64,000 nt of DNA, taken from contig NC_064042.1 in the NCBI RefSeq assembly GCF_932526225.1, positions 2,215,001 through 2,279,000 on the forward strand, written 5' to 3'. The position numbers were made by a program, and so were the translations under genes. Positions within the stretch are counted from its first letter, which is position 1, and each line of letters begins with the position of its first letter. The notes below the pieces were generated by a model. That model saw only the letters and a program-made list of their open reading frames with translations, was not told where the DNA came from and did no database searches. Source of the stretch: Nematostella vectensis. Its lineage: Eukaryota > Cnidaria > Anthozoa > Actiniaria > Edwardsiidae. Of this stretch, positions 44,817 through 56,300 are shown one piece after another.

Positions 44817-47800
44817 ATGGCGCTGATGTTGAGGTAAAGATTACAACAAACAAGATAACATTTTTCTATCGCCTACAGGTTTTAACTCATTTATTCTCGC
44901 ATTTGATTGCTTGTGCAGGAGCTCAGCTAGATTCCTGCGCCCGACGGTTCTTCGTCAGTCATGCATTTTAGCGAGAAGGTATGGTGAACAGTACAATTTG
45001 ACTGACATAACAACTTTAGACGATTTGCGTAATAAAAGACACGGGGTGCAATTAAATTAATTTTCTTTTGATGCTGAGATTGATTATATGCAGCTTACCA
45101 ATGGCTACTGCAGCTGATTCGAAAAAAGAAGACTTCTTCAAAAAGAACGAAAGGCTGAAGCGACCTATGTCTCCGTTTTTGTTGACGTACAAGTGAGTGT
45201 TTGCTTGCTGATGACTTGGGGATGGGGGGGGGGGGGGTAGGGTGTTATCTCTAAATTAATATGAGGGGGGAGCCATAAACTACTGTATAAAATAAATAAT
45301 AAATCCTTTGGGGTGAAGTTTATAATCGCCCAAGATGCATTCTATTGGTACATTTGCATACCAAATAAAACCTTGATCAAATACACAAATGATTGACCTG
45401 TAGTGTATACTAAAATCTGCTTTTGCACCCCCTTTACCGCCAAAAATCTCAAGCATTTATTCTTGAAGAGCATCTAAATCTTTTTTTATGTGATTTTTGC
45501 ACTTTATTCATTTGAACCCCCCACCCCCATGGTCCAGGGGAAGTGTGGGGTCAACAAGCATTTTTGAACAAGAATCTGTCCTGAGGGGGTAGGGGAATTG
45601 ACAGTTTTTGACTCTTAAGACATGTCTTCACCATGAGGGCTTGGGGACAAATGAATAACATAACAAATGTATTTCGCAAAAGTCATGCCACTTTCTGGTT
45701 TGAGACACTTTCTCTTGTGTAGCAAGCAATTCCATGTATCAAGTGGCATGGCAAAAATGTGCGAAAATTGATATGAATGATAACTAACGCCAGATAAAGA
45801 TAATTTTTTTCCCATTTTTTTGGTAACTGTTATCTTTATAGTTATTATTAGAAATGTACTTGCTGAAGTGTTGGTTTTGAAAGATAAGGGCTTATTTTAG
45901 ATGACTTGTTGTCGGGCAGTCACCTATAGTTTGCATCTCGAGGGGTAGGGGCATTTGATTGCGGTTTTGTCCCAAAGGCATGGGAACTTTTCCTTGTTTT
46001 GTACAGGGTCAAAGTCTAATCCCCCACCCTTCCCTGGGGCCATGGGGGTGGGGGTTTCAATTCATTAGTGCATTATGACAGTGCCCCTACCTCACCCCTC
46101 TACCCTCCACACCCTTAAAACGAAACTTGTACACACTGGGTACACCTTTATTACCATTAAGGATCCAAACAAGCCACACATTCTTGCAATCAGTTTCTTG
46201 AATTCCATACTTATTTTGCCTATTTAAAGCACTGATACTGCAAGGCCAAAATGCATACTACATAAGATTTTGGCTGAAATTTTGTCCTGATCATCTTTGC
46301 TACTATTTATAAATGCCGTGACAAAAGCTACAAGTTTAATAACACCTTACAAACAATTTCATCAAAATTTTGCAATTGATACTTGTTAATAGAATTTCCT
46401 GCTTTGTTTGAATGACAAAATAACTCATTTAAAACATCTTCCTGTCATGTTTTCCATGCCCCATGTATGTCATCACGAATGTTGTGTCTGTCAGGTTTGA
46501 GTTTCCTGCTCTCCTATCTGGATCTCATCGTGTAACTGGCGTCATCATGACTACAGGTGCTGATATACAGTAATCATCACTTTCCTCCTTAAGTTATGAG
46601 GTCTCAATATAAAGCTAAGGGGTTCATCCACATGATGGAACTTCATTCTGTCCTGATTCTCTTTGGGTTGAAAATATACCATAAATATACAATTTTGCAT
46701 GTCTAAACCACGCTACACTATTTGCAATTCTTTACTAATGCTTTGCTAATATAATAGAGTTCATTTTGAAATGACTGAAAAATGTCAGCTATATAGTGCT
46801 TCCTATGTTACCCTGGGCACCAATGCAAGTTAGCATCACAGTTAGGATCGCAGTTTGATCTATGCTTACCTTATAACTAATGTATTACTTTATAACTAAT
46901 GTAATAACCGAAGTCCTCATTGGTTTTAGTTGGTTTTACTTCGCAAAGCAGTGTGACACATGTTAGCATGTGTCACACTGTAAACACAAACTAAAACATT
47001 TTATTAACAGGGTTCTTTGATGCCCCTTCAGCTTTTTCTATCATCCTTGTACCATCTCCTGATGGTTGCCCTTTGTGCCTTTGGCTAACCTTACCATCTC
47101 CTGATGATATGTCATCATTCATCTCTATGTGTTATATATTGCAGGCACTACCATCTTTGCCCTTTGCGCATTGGGCTTACCTGAGGGCCTGGAGCATTAT
47201 GTCAACGTCATCAAGGGGTGGGAGCTTCCTCGACCTTTCATCTTCACGTGCAAGACGCTGCTTGCTTGGCCTGTGTGCTACCATGGCCTCAATGGCCTAA
47301 GGCATCTGGTAATGTGCATCATATGTTACATTTAGATAACAAAAAATTGCAGGAAAAAAGTAAATTGAACTTTACTGGGTGATGGCAGAAAGAAGAGGAT
47401 ATTTGATTTTAATGCTACTGCAAGTCATAAAGTTTCCATGAAAACCACATGGTCAAGCCTATTTTTTGTGCTGGGGGAAAAAGGAGCACTTGTGAATATT
47501 TCCAAATGCTATTTGCCATACAGAAACTTGTTTTCCAACTCCCAAATATCTGCCAGAGTGCTTCTGTGCTGGCATTTAAGGCCCTATGTAAACTTTATTG
47601 TATCAATGGACTTGAAGGAAAAACCATGAACATGCACACTTCAAAGAAATGGAGAAAGAAGATACAAGTTCTTACAATGACCACAAATAACATGAGGCTG
47701 AAATTCACATACCCAGATTTTGGCTTTTTAAGATATTTTTTCCTTGATCATCCTTGCGCTACGAATGAGCTCAGGAACGAAAAGCTCAAATTTCAATGTC

Positions 47801-48092
47801 ACTACAAAAAGTCGCATCTATTTAAAAAAAAGTCGCATTTGATATTTTGTTTGATATTACTCACCAAGTACTTAGGGGAATTTTCCGCCTTATTTGATGT
47901 GAAATGAGCTTATTGGAAACGTCAAGTCGTGTTTTTCCGTCATGTCGTATCAATGTGTAATAAATATGTTTTTATTTTCACCAGTTCTGGGACATTGGCA
48001 AGGGCTTTGAGATCAAGACCTTGTACAAAACTGGCACGGTGGTCGGTTCCTTAGCCACCCTTTTGGCCATTGCTGCTGCGTACTACCTCTAG
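44817..48092 (+). CDS. SDHC: SDHC, succinate dehydrogenase cytochrome b560 subunit, mitochondrial
   Basis: A membrane anchor of respiratory complex II, binding haem b and ubiquinone in the inner mitochondrial membrane. Six exons, 44817-44833, 44919-44978, 45094-45192, 46495-46556, 47145-47308 and 47985-48092, give 169 aa, the usual length. The first about 30 residues (MALMLRSSARFLRPTVLRQS) are basic and hydroxylated, a mitochondrial presequence. The signature SGSHRVTG (quinone site) crosses exon 4, and YHGLNGLRHLFWDIGKG includes the haem-ligand histidine. Three hydrophobic helices follow the family pattern: VTGVIMTTGTTIFALCAL, the segment around CKTLLAWPVCYH, and the C-terminal VVGSLATLLAIAAAYYL. 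The start context is CAAGATGGCGC. Intron 3 contains a full MITE and intron 4 a perfect hairpin. Confidence 0.96.
45498..46072. mobile_element. MITE with GC-rich terminal inverted repeats, copy B
   Basis: About 575 bp in SDHC intron 3, inverted relative to copy A at 25775-26355. Shared internal blocks include CAGGGTCAAAGTCTAATCCC and GGCTTGGGGACAAATGAATA. The ends are TGCACTTTATTCATTTGAAC and a mirrored TTCATTAGTGCA. Confidence 0.85.
46949..46980. repeat. Perfect 14-bp hairpin in SDHC intron 4
   Basis: CAGTGTGACACATG, a four-base TTAG loop, and the exact complement. It may be the remains of a very small inverted-repeat element. Confidence 0.85.
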
Positions 48093-49472
48093 CCAATCAG
48101 ATGTCACACCAAGAGAATAAGAGAGTTGTAAAGACTAGTAATATAAGTAATAACCCAGGAAGCTTTGTCTGTTTTTTCTTGTAAACAGTACAAATGTTCA
48201 CAAATGCTACTTTGGTCATGAAGTGCTAGAGAGTATTTCTAACTGTCAGAATTAGCTGGAGAACATATTGTAGAGTCTATATTTTAAAATGATCTCAAAC
48301 ATCTGATAACTCTAGCCAATTGTGTTTAAGGTAAAAAAAATGTTTTAGAAAATACTTTATTAAAAGATCACTGAACAACATTTTATTTTGAGGTTGTTGT
48401 TGCTGTTTCTGTGAACCTTTTATTCAAAATAGATATCACCCTCCTCAAAATGTTTTTGTTGTTGCTTGTTTGACATCATCTTAAAGTACAACAGTTGGTA
48501 ACTCTGTTGAATGTGTTGGGGCATCCTTGGGTGTTCACCTCACATCTTTCAATAACAAATAGGGGTAGCTACCAGGTATGGTTTCTTCGTGACACCCACC
48601 CCCTGAGCCACAGTAGGGCTCTAATTCCTTCCCCTTTTTGGTGACAAACTTTAAACACGAAACCGCGCTATAAAAGGGCCTTTGCCAGGCGTTTGTCACC
48701 TTCAGTTGTCATTCACCCTCCGAACTGACAACAGCTCACGGTAGCGCTTTATAACAATGCGAATAGAGAGGAAGATTCTTACTCTATCCTGCTTGAATTA
48801 TTTCAAATTACAACAATTCATAGCATAAACTCTACTAGGAATATTCAAAAGGGCTTCACATACCGCAGAATGACAATAAACACCGGTATATGTTGAATTA
48901 CAATTACACGCACTGTTACGCGATCTCTGTCTCGCAATCTCTCGCTTAGCAGCTAAAATATCCTAAATTTAAGCCCATAAGCTACCCCTGCAGAATTCCT
49001 CATTTGAAAGTAAACCTTTAATATAACAAAGCTTTTGTAAAAAAAAAGTTGTTCTAACCACTTAATAAAAGGATGAACGAATCGCACGGTACAAGCCGCG
49101 AATTATAAAGGTCAGTTATGTTTCAGAAAATAAATGAATAACGTCCCAAAATTCTTCAATAGCTCAACCCGAATCCCGAGGGACTATTGCACGCATGTTC
49201 TATACTGTGTAGCGGCTTATAGAGGTTCCTTATGTTATGTAAACCAACATACCAACAAGTATTTTTTTTTCTAATGGGTTCGTCTTCGAGATATGAAGCT
49301 TTAAGTGCAATTTTCAAATGTTCAAAGTATGATTCTCCTCGTTTTTAGGGAGAAGTCGGGCTCTGATCAGAAATTAAGCCAACTTTGCTCGCTAATATCT
49401 AAATTATATATCTTACACATATATTACATAAGCTTTTGGTCAGAGGAACTCCTTGTATGCAAAATTTTGAGC
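48093..49472. other. SDHC 3' flank and intergenic sequence
   Basis: A candidate SDHC polyadenylation signal ATTAAA is at 48359. A TATA-like GCGCTATAAAAGGGCC occurs at 48665 with no recognisable transcript after it. GGGGTAGCT near 48564 and AGCTACCCC near 48982 are inverted and may bound a decayed element. Nothing else is supported. Confidence 0.35.
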
Positions 49473-50481
49473 TTATATATTGAGATTGGAAAATTTCAGG
49501 TCATTTTCTTCCTCTGTCTTGCCTCTTCTGTAAGTTGTCCTGATTAGCCTGCTTGCGGCCCTTTGGTATTCCCGACATTCTAGTGGAGTGGACCATACAG
49601 ATGGCTCAGGAGGAGGGGTTAAGAGGTGAATCTCAAGTGCCTTCTTGATCAGCTTAGTGCAATCAGGATGCGATAATGTGTGATTGGCCAAAAGTTTCTT
49701 GAGATATGTTGGATTTAGCAAGGGAAGGGGGATGTTTTTTAGTAAGAGAGCAGCTTTGTCTTGCTCAGTAGGATTGCTAAATAGCTAGATAGCGTAGAAC
49801 AGCCTCAAGAATTACTTCCTCGTGTTTGGCCGATTTTTGGACAGTACCTTTCTGTACAACCAAGAGGCGGCTATACTCAAAGATCAGCTCTGCCAGAAGA
49901 GTGACGGGAACATGGATAAAGTGCTCAGTATCCACAATCTTCCTAAAGTTCCTCAAAATATACTTCTTTGTATCTTTCTTCAATTCTTGCAAGGAGTAAA
50001 TATCTGCTATGCGCAAACTGTCGAGGGCATTCGTTTCCTTCAAACCCAACTTTAGCAATATTTTTCCACGAACTGAAAACCCTGAAGGAAGTTGGATCCG
50101 GCCAATAATCCCAGCACGTTATCTTGTGTAATCTCCATTTTGCCAGTGTAAGCAAATTCTATCAACGCTGGACAAGTTTTATCATCCAGAGCTGGTAACT
50201 CGATCTTTTTTTGCTCACAGTCTGAAAAGTGATCCGAGAACATGGCATCAAAATACCTGCAGGCCGAGGCTAATACATTTTTATGTGCCCTTCACTTCTG
50301 TCTCTTCGAAGACAAGGATGACGTCGCAAAAGCGCCCGGCTTTGAACTGCTTGTACAAACCGTCTACTATTTCACCCCCGTGCTTTGGCTTTTCTATGGA
50401 GAGAGGTTTGTCTGGTAGAGATAGGGCGCGTTGTACAGAGGGACTGCTATTAGAGGCCACGTCTTCAGTACAGGAAGCCAT
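49473..50481 (-). pseudogene. BTB-BACK (kelch-like) pseudogene with several frameshifts, no kelch repeats
   Basis: Intronless minus-strand remnant. It starts MASCTEDVASNSS and enters a BTB domain (FKAGRFCDVILVFEE, then after a 1-nt shift HKNVLASACRYFDAMFSDHF and IELPALDDKTCPALIEFAYTG). A second shift in a run of A precedes the BACK region (LGLKETNALDSLRIADIYSL ... HFIHVPVTLLAELI). A third shift follows LRYL before NPTEQDKAALLLKNIPLP. The frame then runs to a stop after NDLKFSNLNI. A kelch-like protein would go on for about 300 residues of kelch repeats, which are absent here. In the family these proteins are CUL3 adaptors. The lack of introns suggests a retrocopy, but no poly-A tract was seen. 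Confidence 0.75.
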
Positions 50482-50521
50482 TTTAACAGCAATATTTCCG
50501 GGTGCACAAAAGGTACCCTGC

Positions 50522-50612
50522 TAGCAGAGCTTTCTTCCTCTGTTTGTTTCTATCAGAGACGCGACACGGATAAGTGAACTGATAGAAGAAGGAAGAAAGC
50601 TCTGCTAACAAC
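50522..50612. repeat. Hairpin upstream of the BTB pseudogene
   Basis: GCAGAGCTTTCTTCCT ... TCTATCAG is mirrored by CTGATAGAAG ... AGAAAGCTCTGC around a central loop of about 22 bases. It looks like a small palindromic element. Confidence 0.75.
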
Positions 50613-50796
50613 ACAAAATGGCTTTGGAAAGATGATTTGCCTAGAGCTACCATATTTTTCAAGTTGTTCCTTTCATTTTCTATTTTTGATGTTGTAAGGT
50701 TAAGACACAATGACCTGGTATTTCAGTGCAAAAAACATTTTCACTCACAGAACTTTTCTATTTTTGTAAGAGCGTCTGGGGTGGGGGAGGGGTAGT

Positions 50797-51012
50797 GAGC
50801 CCTGAGCAAGGGCAGTAGGAACAGAGTTTGTTGGGCTCAGTTCTGATATTAAACCAAGAAACCCTCGCTCTTCGTGTTTGATTAGAAAATCCAGTAAAGT
50901 CACGCTGCGTAATCTGAACTACTACCCTATGGCGAGCGAAATGTCCCCGACGCGTTATCCAAAATGCGCCGATGCCGAACAAGCTCTATTCCTACTGCCC
51001 TTGCCCTGAGGT
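50797..51012. mobile_element. MITE with AAGGGCAGTAGGAA inverted ends
   Basis: The left end CCTGAGCAAGGGCAGTAGGA is mirrored by TCCTACTGCCCTTGCCCTGA at the right, enclosing about 170 bp without coding sequence. Confidence 0.7.
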
Positions 51013-51348
51013 GGTATCCAAAAATTCGGCTGTGCTTTTTATTCAACCCAATCAAAAAAATATTCAAAGTATCAAAACTTGTATTTTGGAAAGCAGCCCT
51101 TTCCAAACTTCAAATAAATTCAATGCCTACTTTTAGCTAGAAATTTTGTAGGGTACAATTCTAATTAGCCTGCGTCGCATCCAGAATATATGCCATCATT
51201 ATAGCTCCAATTATAGCATATTTTTACAGATGCAACAACGGCTAAACTCTACCACTTTTTTTTCCTGGTGAGAGATAAATCCATGCGACAAAGCAGGAGA
51301 CCTACTGCTGCATCCCAGCACCTTACTCACACAGCACCAAATATTCAG

Positions 51349-51521
51349 GGCCATAGCATTGGGTGGGGCAGTGGGGACATGTGCCCCCCCCCCAAATATT
51401 TTTAAAAATTATAAGAAAATGACCAGTAGCGGCGTGGCTGTGCCCCCCATTGTTCATTGTTTTCTCAATGTTTCTGTACCTTGCCCCCCCCCCCCCCCAA
51501 TAATTCAAGGCTTGCTATGGC
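51349..51521. mobile_element. MITE with C-run core, copy 1
   Basis: The ends GGCCATAGCA and TGCTATGGC are mirrored. The interior has GTGCCCCCCC, then AAAAATTATAAGAAAATGAC, then GGCGTGGCTGTGCCCCC. A second copy lies at 54712-54846 in NCSTN intron 2, in the same orientation. Confidence 0.7.
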
Positions 51522-51867
51522 AATGTTATTAGACACAAACAATAGGAGACTGGGCAGAATAATGGCTACAGGATTCTATTGCTCTGTTTATCAAAACAGT
51601 GAGAACCCTTTTACTAGTTCCCATTAAAGTAGGGGTTGTCAAGACGGCGAATTTGGCATCTAACACAGGCAACCCAATTGATCAGACCATCTACATTCTT
51701 AGGGATATTTTGGCTTAGGAGTTTTATACATTTGGATTGATATGGGTAAAAGCCGTAACATCAGACAAACTAAAATATCCTAAAAATTGTTGGACTGCAC
51801 ACCTCCCCCCCCCCCCCTCAGCCAATCCTGGGTATGCGCCTGAATAACAGCTGATTACATGAAATTG

Positions 51868-51873
51868 TTTATT
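51868..51873 (-). promoter_or_regulatory. Probable XRCC2 polyadenylation signal
   Basis: AATAAA on the minus strand, 53 nt downstream of the XRCC2 stop codon, implies a very short 3' UTR. Confidence 0.6.
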
Positions 51874-51926
51874 ACATCCCTACAACAGTAGACAGAACTT
51901 GGATTAAGAGGGACATTGGTGTTTCA

Positions 51927-53048
51927 TTAGCTAATAAATACAACACCATGTTCCTCTATAAGAAATCTGTTTGACTTTGACTCTGTCTTTGGTGATGTTC
52001 TCTGCACAACATACACAGAGCAAAACTGTGATGCCTTTCCATCGTATTCAGTCTGTTTTGTGAACATGTACCTATATTTGACAGACTGCTGCCAAGCCTT
52101 ACATAAATAATCTTGATTTCTCATCATTTCTTTTGTATTATTTCCAAAAATGGCATGCACAGTGGTAAAAATAACCAAGTGATTCTCCCTGGAAAATCTG
52201 GAAAGAACACTTGTGGTTTTGCGAATATTTTCTTGTTGGTCCTGAAGACTTTCACCACCAGAACTTCTGTCAACCCAATAAAATGCACTCAAGCTGTCAA
52301 TCATCATGACACAAATTTCAGGTTTACAAATGATCAACTGTTCCATTGATAGTAAAGTTGCAAGTAGTTCCACACTACTATTACAGCGTACAATAAATAA
52401 TCGAGTGAGGCACTGCTTGATCAGGGTCTCACTCTCTGCCGTCTTTCCAATGTCTTTCATTTTAACGTCCTTTTCATTTGTTTGTTCTTTGTGTCTCTCT
52501 TCGTGTCTTTCAAAAGCTGTTTTTACTCTGTATTCCATTATAGCAATCAATCGCAGTATCTGGAAATGGTAGTCCGTGTCTATAAATATAACGCTGACGC
52601 CTTTACCACCTAAATACAGTTCATGCCAAGACCTTGGCATGATACAGTTGGCGGCCAAATGGAGCAACATTTCGGTTTTTCCACAGCCTTCTTTGCCATA
52701 AAACTCGACGACATCTCCAGCCTTTATACCATCAGGGATATCTACAAAGAGTTTTTTATCGAGGCCATCTAGCGACTGCTTGGATCCCAGCCTCGAGAAC
52801 AGCTTAAAATAAAATAAAAATAGTCGGAAATTTTTCCATAGCTCGTGAAGTAGAATAAGAGATTTTAGTAAAATGAATAAAAAAAATCAATCAACAATGA
52901 ATGACGAAATAAGTAGAAACAAGCTGCATCAGTATTTGAGTGGGATCAAGTTTAGTAGTATGTTATAACTAACACACTAGTGAGCAAAGAAAGAAACAAT
53001 AAATACAAAATGTATTAAATGTACCTGCGCAGCATTCTCAGCCGCCAT
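51927..53048 (-). CDS. XRCC2: XRCC2, RAD51 paralogue
   Basis: A member of the BCDX2 RAD51-paralogue complex in homologous recombination repair, nuclear. Two minus-strand exons, 53025-53048 and 51927-52802, join in phase 0 to give 299 aa (human about 280). Exon 1 encodes only MAAENAAQ, a structure in which almost all of the protein lies in the last exon. The Walker A motif GKEGCGKT is at 44-51. The Walker B region appears as SVIFIDTDYHFQILRL and, as in XRCC2 generally, VMMIDSLSAFYW with DRSSGGES after it. The block YLCKAWQQSVKYRYMFTKQ is highly typical. There is a polar insert around residues 110-135 (HEERHKEQTNEKDVKMKDI) not expected in vertebrate XRCC2. The start context is CAAGATGGCGG. It is head to head with NCSTN. 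Confidence 0.95.
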
Positions 53049-53326
53049 CTTGTTTTCTTCTCTGACCTCTGGTTTGTTTAGCCGCTGTCCAGCTTATCCA
53101 AGACTCAGTTCATATTTGTTAGAACGTTTTTTTCCGTATGCAATACATGAAAATTGACAAAAATATTAGGTAGACTCGGAAGCGAAACAAAAATTATGTT
53201 TAGCGTTCCTTTCTAAGTAAAACAAGAAAAAAATTAATCTTTGGCCGGAAGTATAAGATACCGGAAGTGCAAGAATATGAATGATCTCACACAAACACTG
53301 GAGGCTGACGGGAAGGCAAATTCAAG
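53049..53326. promoter_or_regulatory. Divergent promoter region between XRCC2 and NCSTN
   Basis: Only 278 bp separate the two start codons, and both starts lie in CAAGATGGC contexts on opposite strands. CCGGAAG motifs at about 53245 and 53263 are ETS-like sites, common in bidirectional housekeeping promoters. No TATA box was seen at a convincing distance. Confidence 0.6.
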
Positions 53327-56300
53327 ATGGCTGCCAAAATGAAAGAGAACTTCATCTTGGTATTTTTAATTATTGTTCTTTTATCTTTAGGAGGTAAGCG
53401 TAAACAACCTCGTCATTATGTCTATTCTGTATGTCGCTGTTGTATTATCTTTTTATTTTGCGCCGATTTTAGGTGAAATCAAAGTTGTCAAATAGGAATC
53501 GTAATTTCTTAAAACATTTTTAGCAGATTTTATTTCCCAAAACATCTTCGAATATAGACAAGACTCGTTGTTTTGTCGAGTGAAAAGATTTACACCTTTA
53601 CAATTAAATGTCTTTATTGAAGTTGTTTAGTCTATAATACTGAACATTACGTTTACACTTGCACATATTATATTTCTTGCCAATAAACATCATAAAAAGT
53701 CAATCAGAAAGTCAGACAATCGGTACCACTCAGTAGAACTTAATAAGAATCGTGTGATCGATGCTAAAAGTGAAGTTATGACCTTTAGTTGATTTTTTTC
53801 CACTCCCACATACATCAATATCAACTTATTATTAACTAGTAATTTAACTAGTCATGACCTATACATCAAATATCAGTTTATTGATGCCAATCGTTGTAAG
53901 CTGATGGTCCTGATGTCTTTCTGATTACTCCTTGTTAAACTTATAAAATCAGTACTTAATCAAGTTTTTTTATTGATTAATTAGCTATCATTGATTGATT
54001 ATGCAGAGTTTAATCCCTTTTCTGTATAAAAGCAGTCATTTTGAAAGTCAAGAGTCCCAACTCTCTTGGTTTTCGCGGGAGATTCCCGGTTTTTAGCCTT
54101 TATCTCCCAGCAAATAAATAGAAACTTCCTATACATTTACTGGAATCTACCAGGTAAAATTCATCGATAATTTCTTATACAGTTCTTGTATTTGAAGCAC
54201 AATCTCTCGTTTTCTTAGCTTTCAAGGTCAGCAAGTATGATTCTGTAAAATTACTTTTTCCATGTTCTTTTTGCAGGAGTTCGTTCTGATGAAGTTGCCA
54301 GGTTAATTTATGAAGATATCAAGGGTGTTATCCCTTGTGTGTTATTAACTAATGCTACACATCAAATAGGATGCACATGTAAGTACGAATTATTCTTTTA
54401 AAATGTGCAATTGCTGTCCCAAACAATGCATCTCTGAAAACAATCAACATTGGTTATAATTCATCATATTTTTTTGATGTCATAAAGCACCAGGAATATT
54501 CAATGATGCTCTGTCTTGAACCCTGAGTCTGCAGGGTTCATTCAGGGTTAGTGGTGAGACACAGGATTTTTCACTCTATAATCTCTCATTGAACCAATAA
54601 AATTGAACTCCCCACCAGCTCAGATATACTTAGAGTTCCCTATAGGTATTTACATCACATCATCAATTTTCATTTGCTTCCTAGAGGGTTTGGGGTTCCA
54701 CTGTGGAGTCAAGGCTGTAGCAGGGGGTGGGGCATTGGGGGCACGTGCCCCCCAATATTTTGAAAAATTATAAGAAAAATGACAAGAAGGGGCATGGCTG
54801 TGCACCCCTCCCCCCCCCCCAATATTTCTAGGCCTGCTACGGCCCTAGGAATGGAGTGTGCTTTGATCTATACCAATAAATTATTGTTTTATTCCACTGC
54901 AAGGTCACTATTCCAAACACCTAATGATTTTCCTTTTTCTCCTTTTAGCCACTATAGGTGGCCATGTAGGTGTCTTACACTTTGTCCAGTCACAAGATGA
55001 TGTAGACTGGCTGTTAAATAAAGGAAAACATGCACCTTACATTCCAATTCTTACTTCTGAGATGTTTAAAGGGTAAGAAATAACCTTTTCCTGGAGACTG
55101 CTCTTTTAGCAGGGTCGTCCCCTAGATAAAGTCACCATTCTGAAAACCATTTGGATTTTCACTAAAAACTCTGTTTCTAATTCTTTGTAAATCACTGCTC
55201 TGACTTGTAGACAACCTGAACTATTGGGATTGACCAACTGGTTTTTTCTTTTTTACTTTCAACTTGTGAACAGCTACTCATATTCAAAGCACTGACTTGC
55301 TAGTCTTGTTTTTGGGTGTGGTAGTGGCGGTGGCTATGTGATGGCACAAGTAAAGTGGATATTTCTGAGAGAAAATACCAACAACCCAAAACATTGAAAA
55401 TTCATCCAATTTCCTCTGTGTTTATAGGGATGTTCTGAGTTCCCTAGCCAAGAAGAATGTGATCAATGGAGCATTAGTAATATTTACAGGGCGTGATGGT
55501 GATCCCCCAAAAGAAGGTGTGTGATTTGATTGAAAATGTCCTACCCAGGGAGGTTGTCGGATTTCAGCGTGACAGAGGGGAGGTACTTGAATATCAGCAT
55601 AGGGTCTGACATTTGTTTCTCATTTTTGGGTATGAAATTCTATGTATTCTCCGCACTGTTTTTTTTGGTACAGAATTGGGTCCGAAATGCTTTTAAATAA
55701 AGATAAGTGCACTCTATCAAAACACCAGCAACCCCATTTGCAAACTTTTCTCATAACATTTTAAAATTCCCCTTTTTTAACAGTATAAGGCATGTTTTGA
55801 AATGTTGTTTTATTATTTCCTCAGGGTTCTCTCCAGATTATTCATGTCCCAATGACAACCATGGTATGTCAGAACAATCTGTAAAATATTTGAACATTTT
55901 TCTATCTTAGACAAAGAATCATCAAGTTCCCTTTTTTGGAACCAGTTTTTTTTCTCTCTGTGTTTTATATCCACCCTGCTCAAAATGCCCTTTGTTGGCG
56001 GAGTATGGGGAGGGGCATGGAAGGCGCTAACCCCCTTCCCCCCATACAATTTGGAGCAGCTGATATTTATATAGACATGTTCACATCATGTATATGTCAA
56101 AGCAAGGGTAAAGGGTGCATAGCCAATTCGAAGGTCTTTGCTCCACTCTCTTTTGAGTCTGCTCTGCCACATTGTTCTATTTATTTTAACCTTGTACCTG
56201 GTATGACAGGACTGTACCGTGGGAATGCTGATTACAGTGGTTGCAAGAAACAAATATGGAACACTGTTGTGAGTCTTAATGTGTCTTTGTTTCAAGCGAA

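Noticed and set aside
47030..47110. Possible second copy of SDHC exon 5 start (TTGCCCTTTGTGCCTTTGGC)
   Set aside because: The resemblance to the exon (TTTGCCCTTTGCGCATTGGG) is limited to about 20 bases and could be chance.
47449..47907. 152-residue ORF in SDHC intron 5
   Set aside because: No recognisable family, no splice or promoter evidence, and it sits fully within an intron. It may be a transposon scrap but cannot be supported.
49473..50481. Interpreting the BTB-BACK frameshifts as introns
   Set aside because: The homologous protein blocks are directly adjacent with no room for an intron and no GT-AG pairs, so 1-2 nt indels are the simpler reading.
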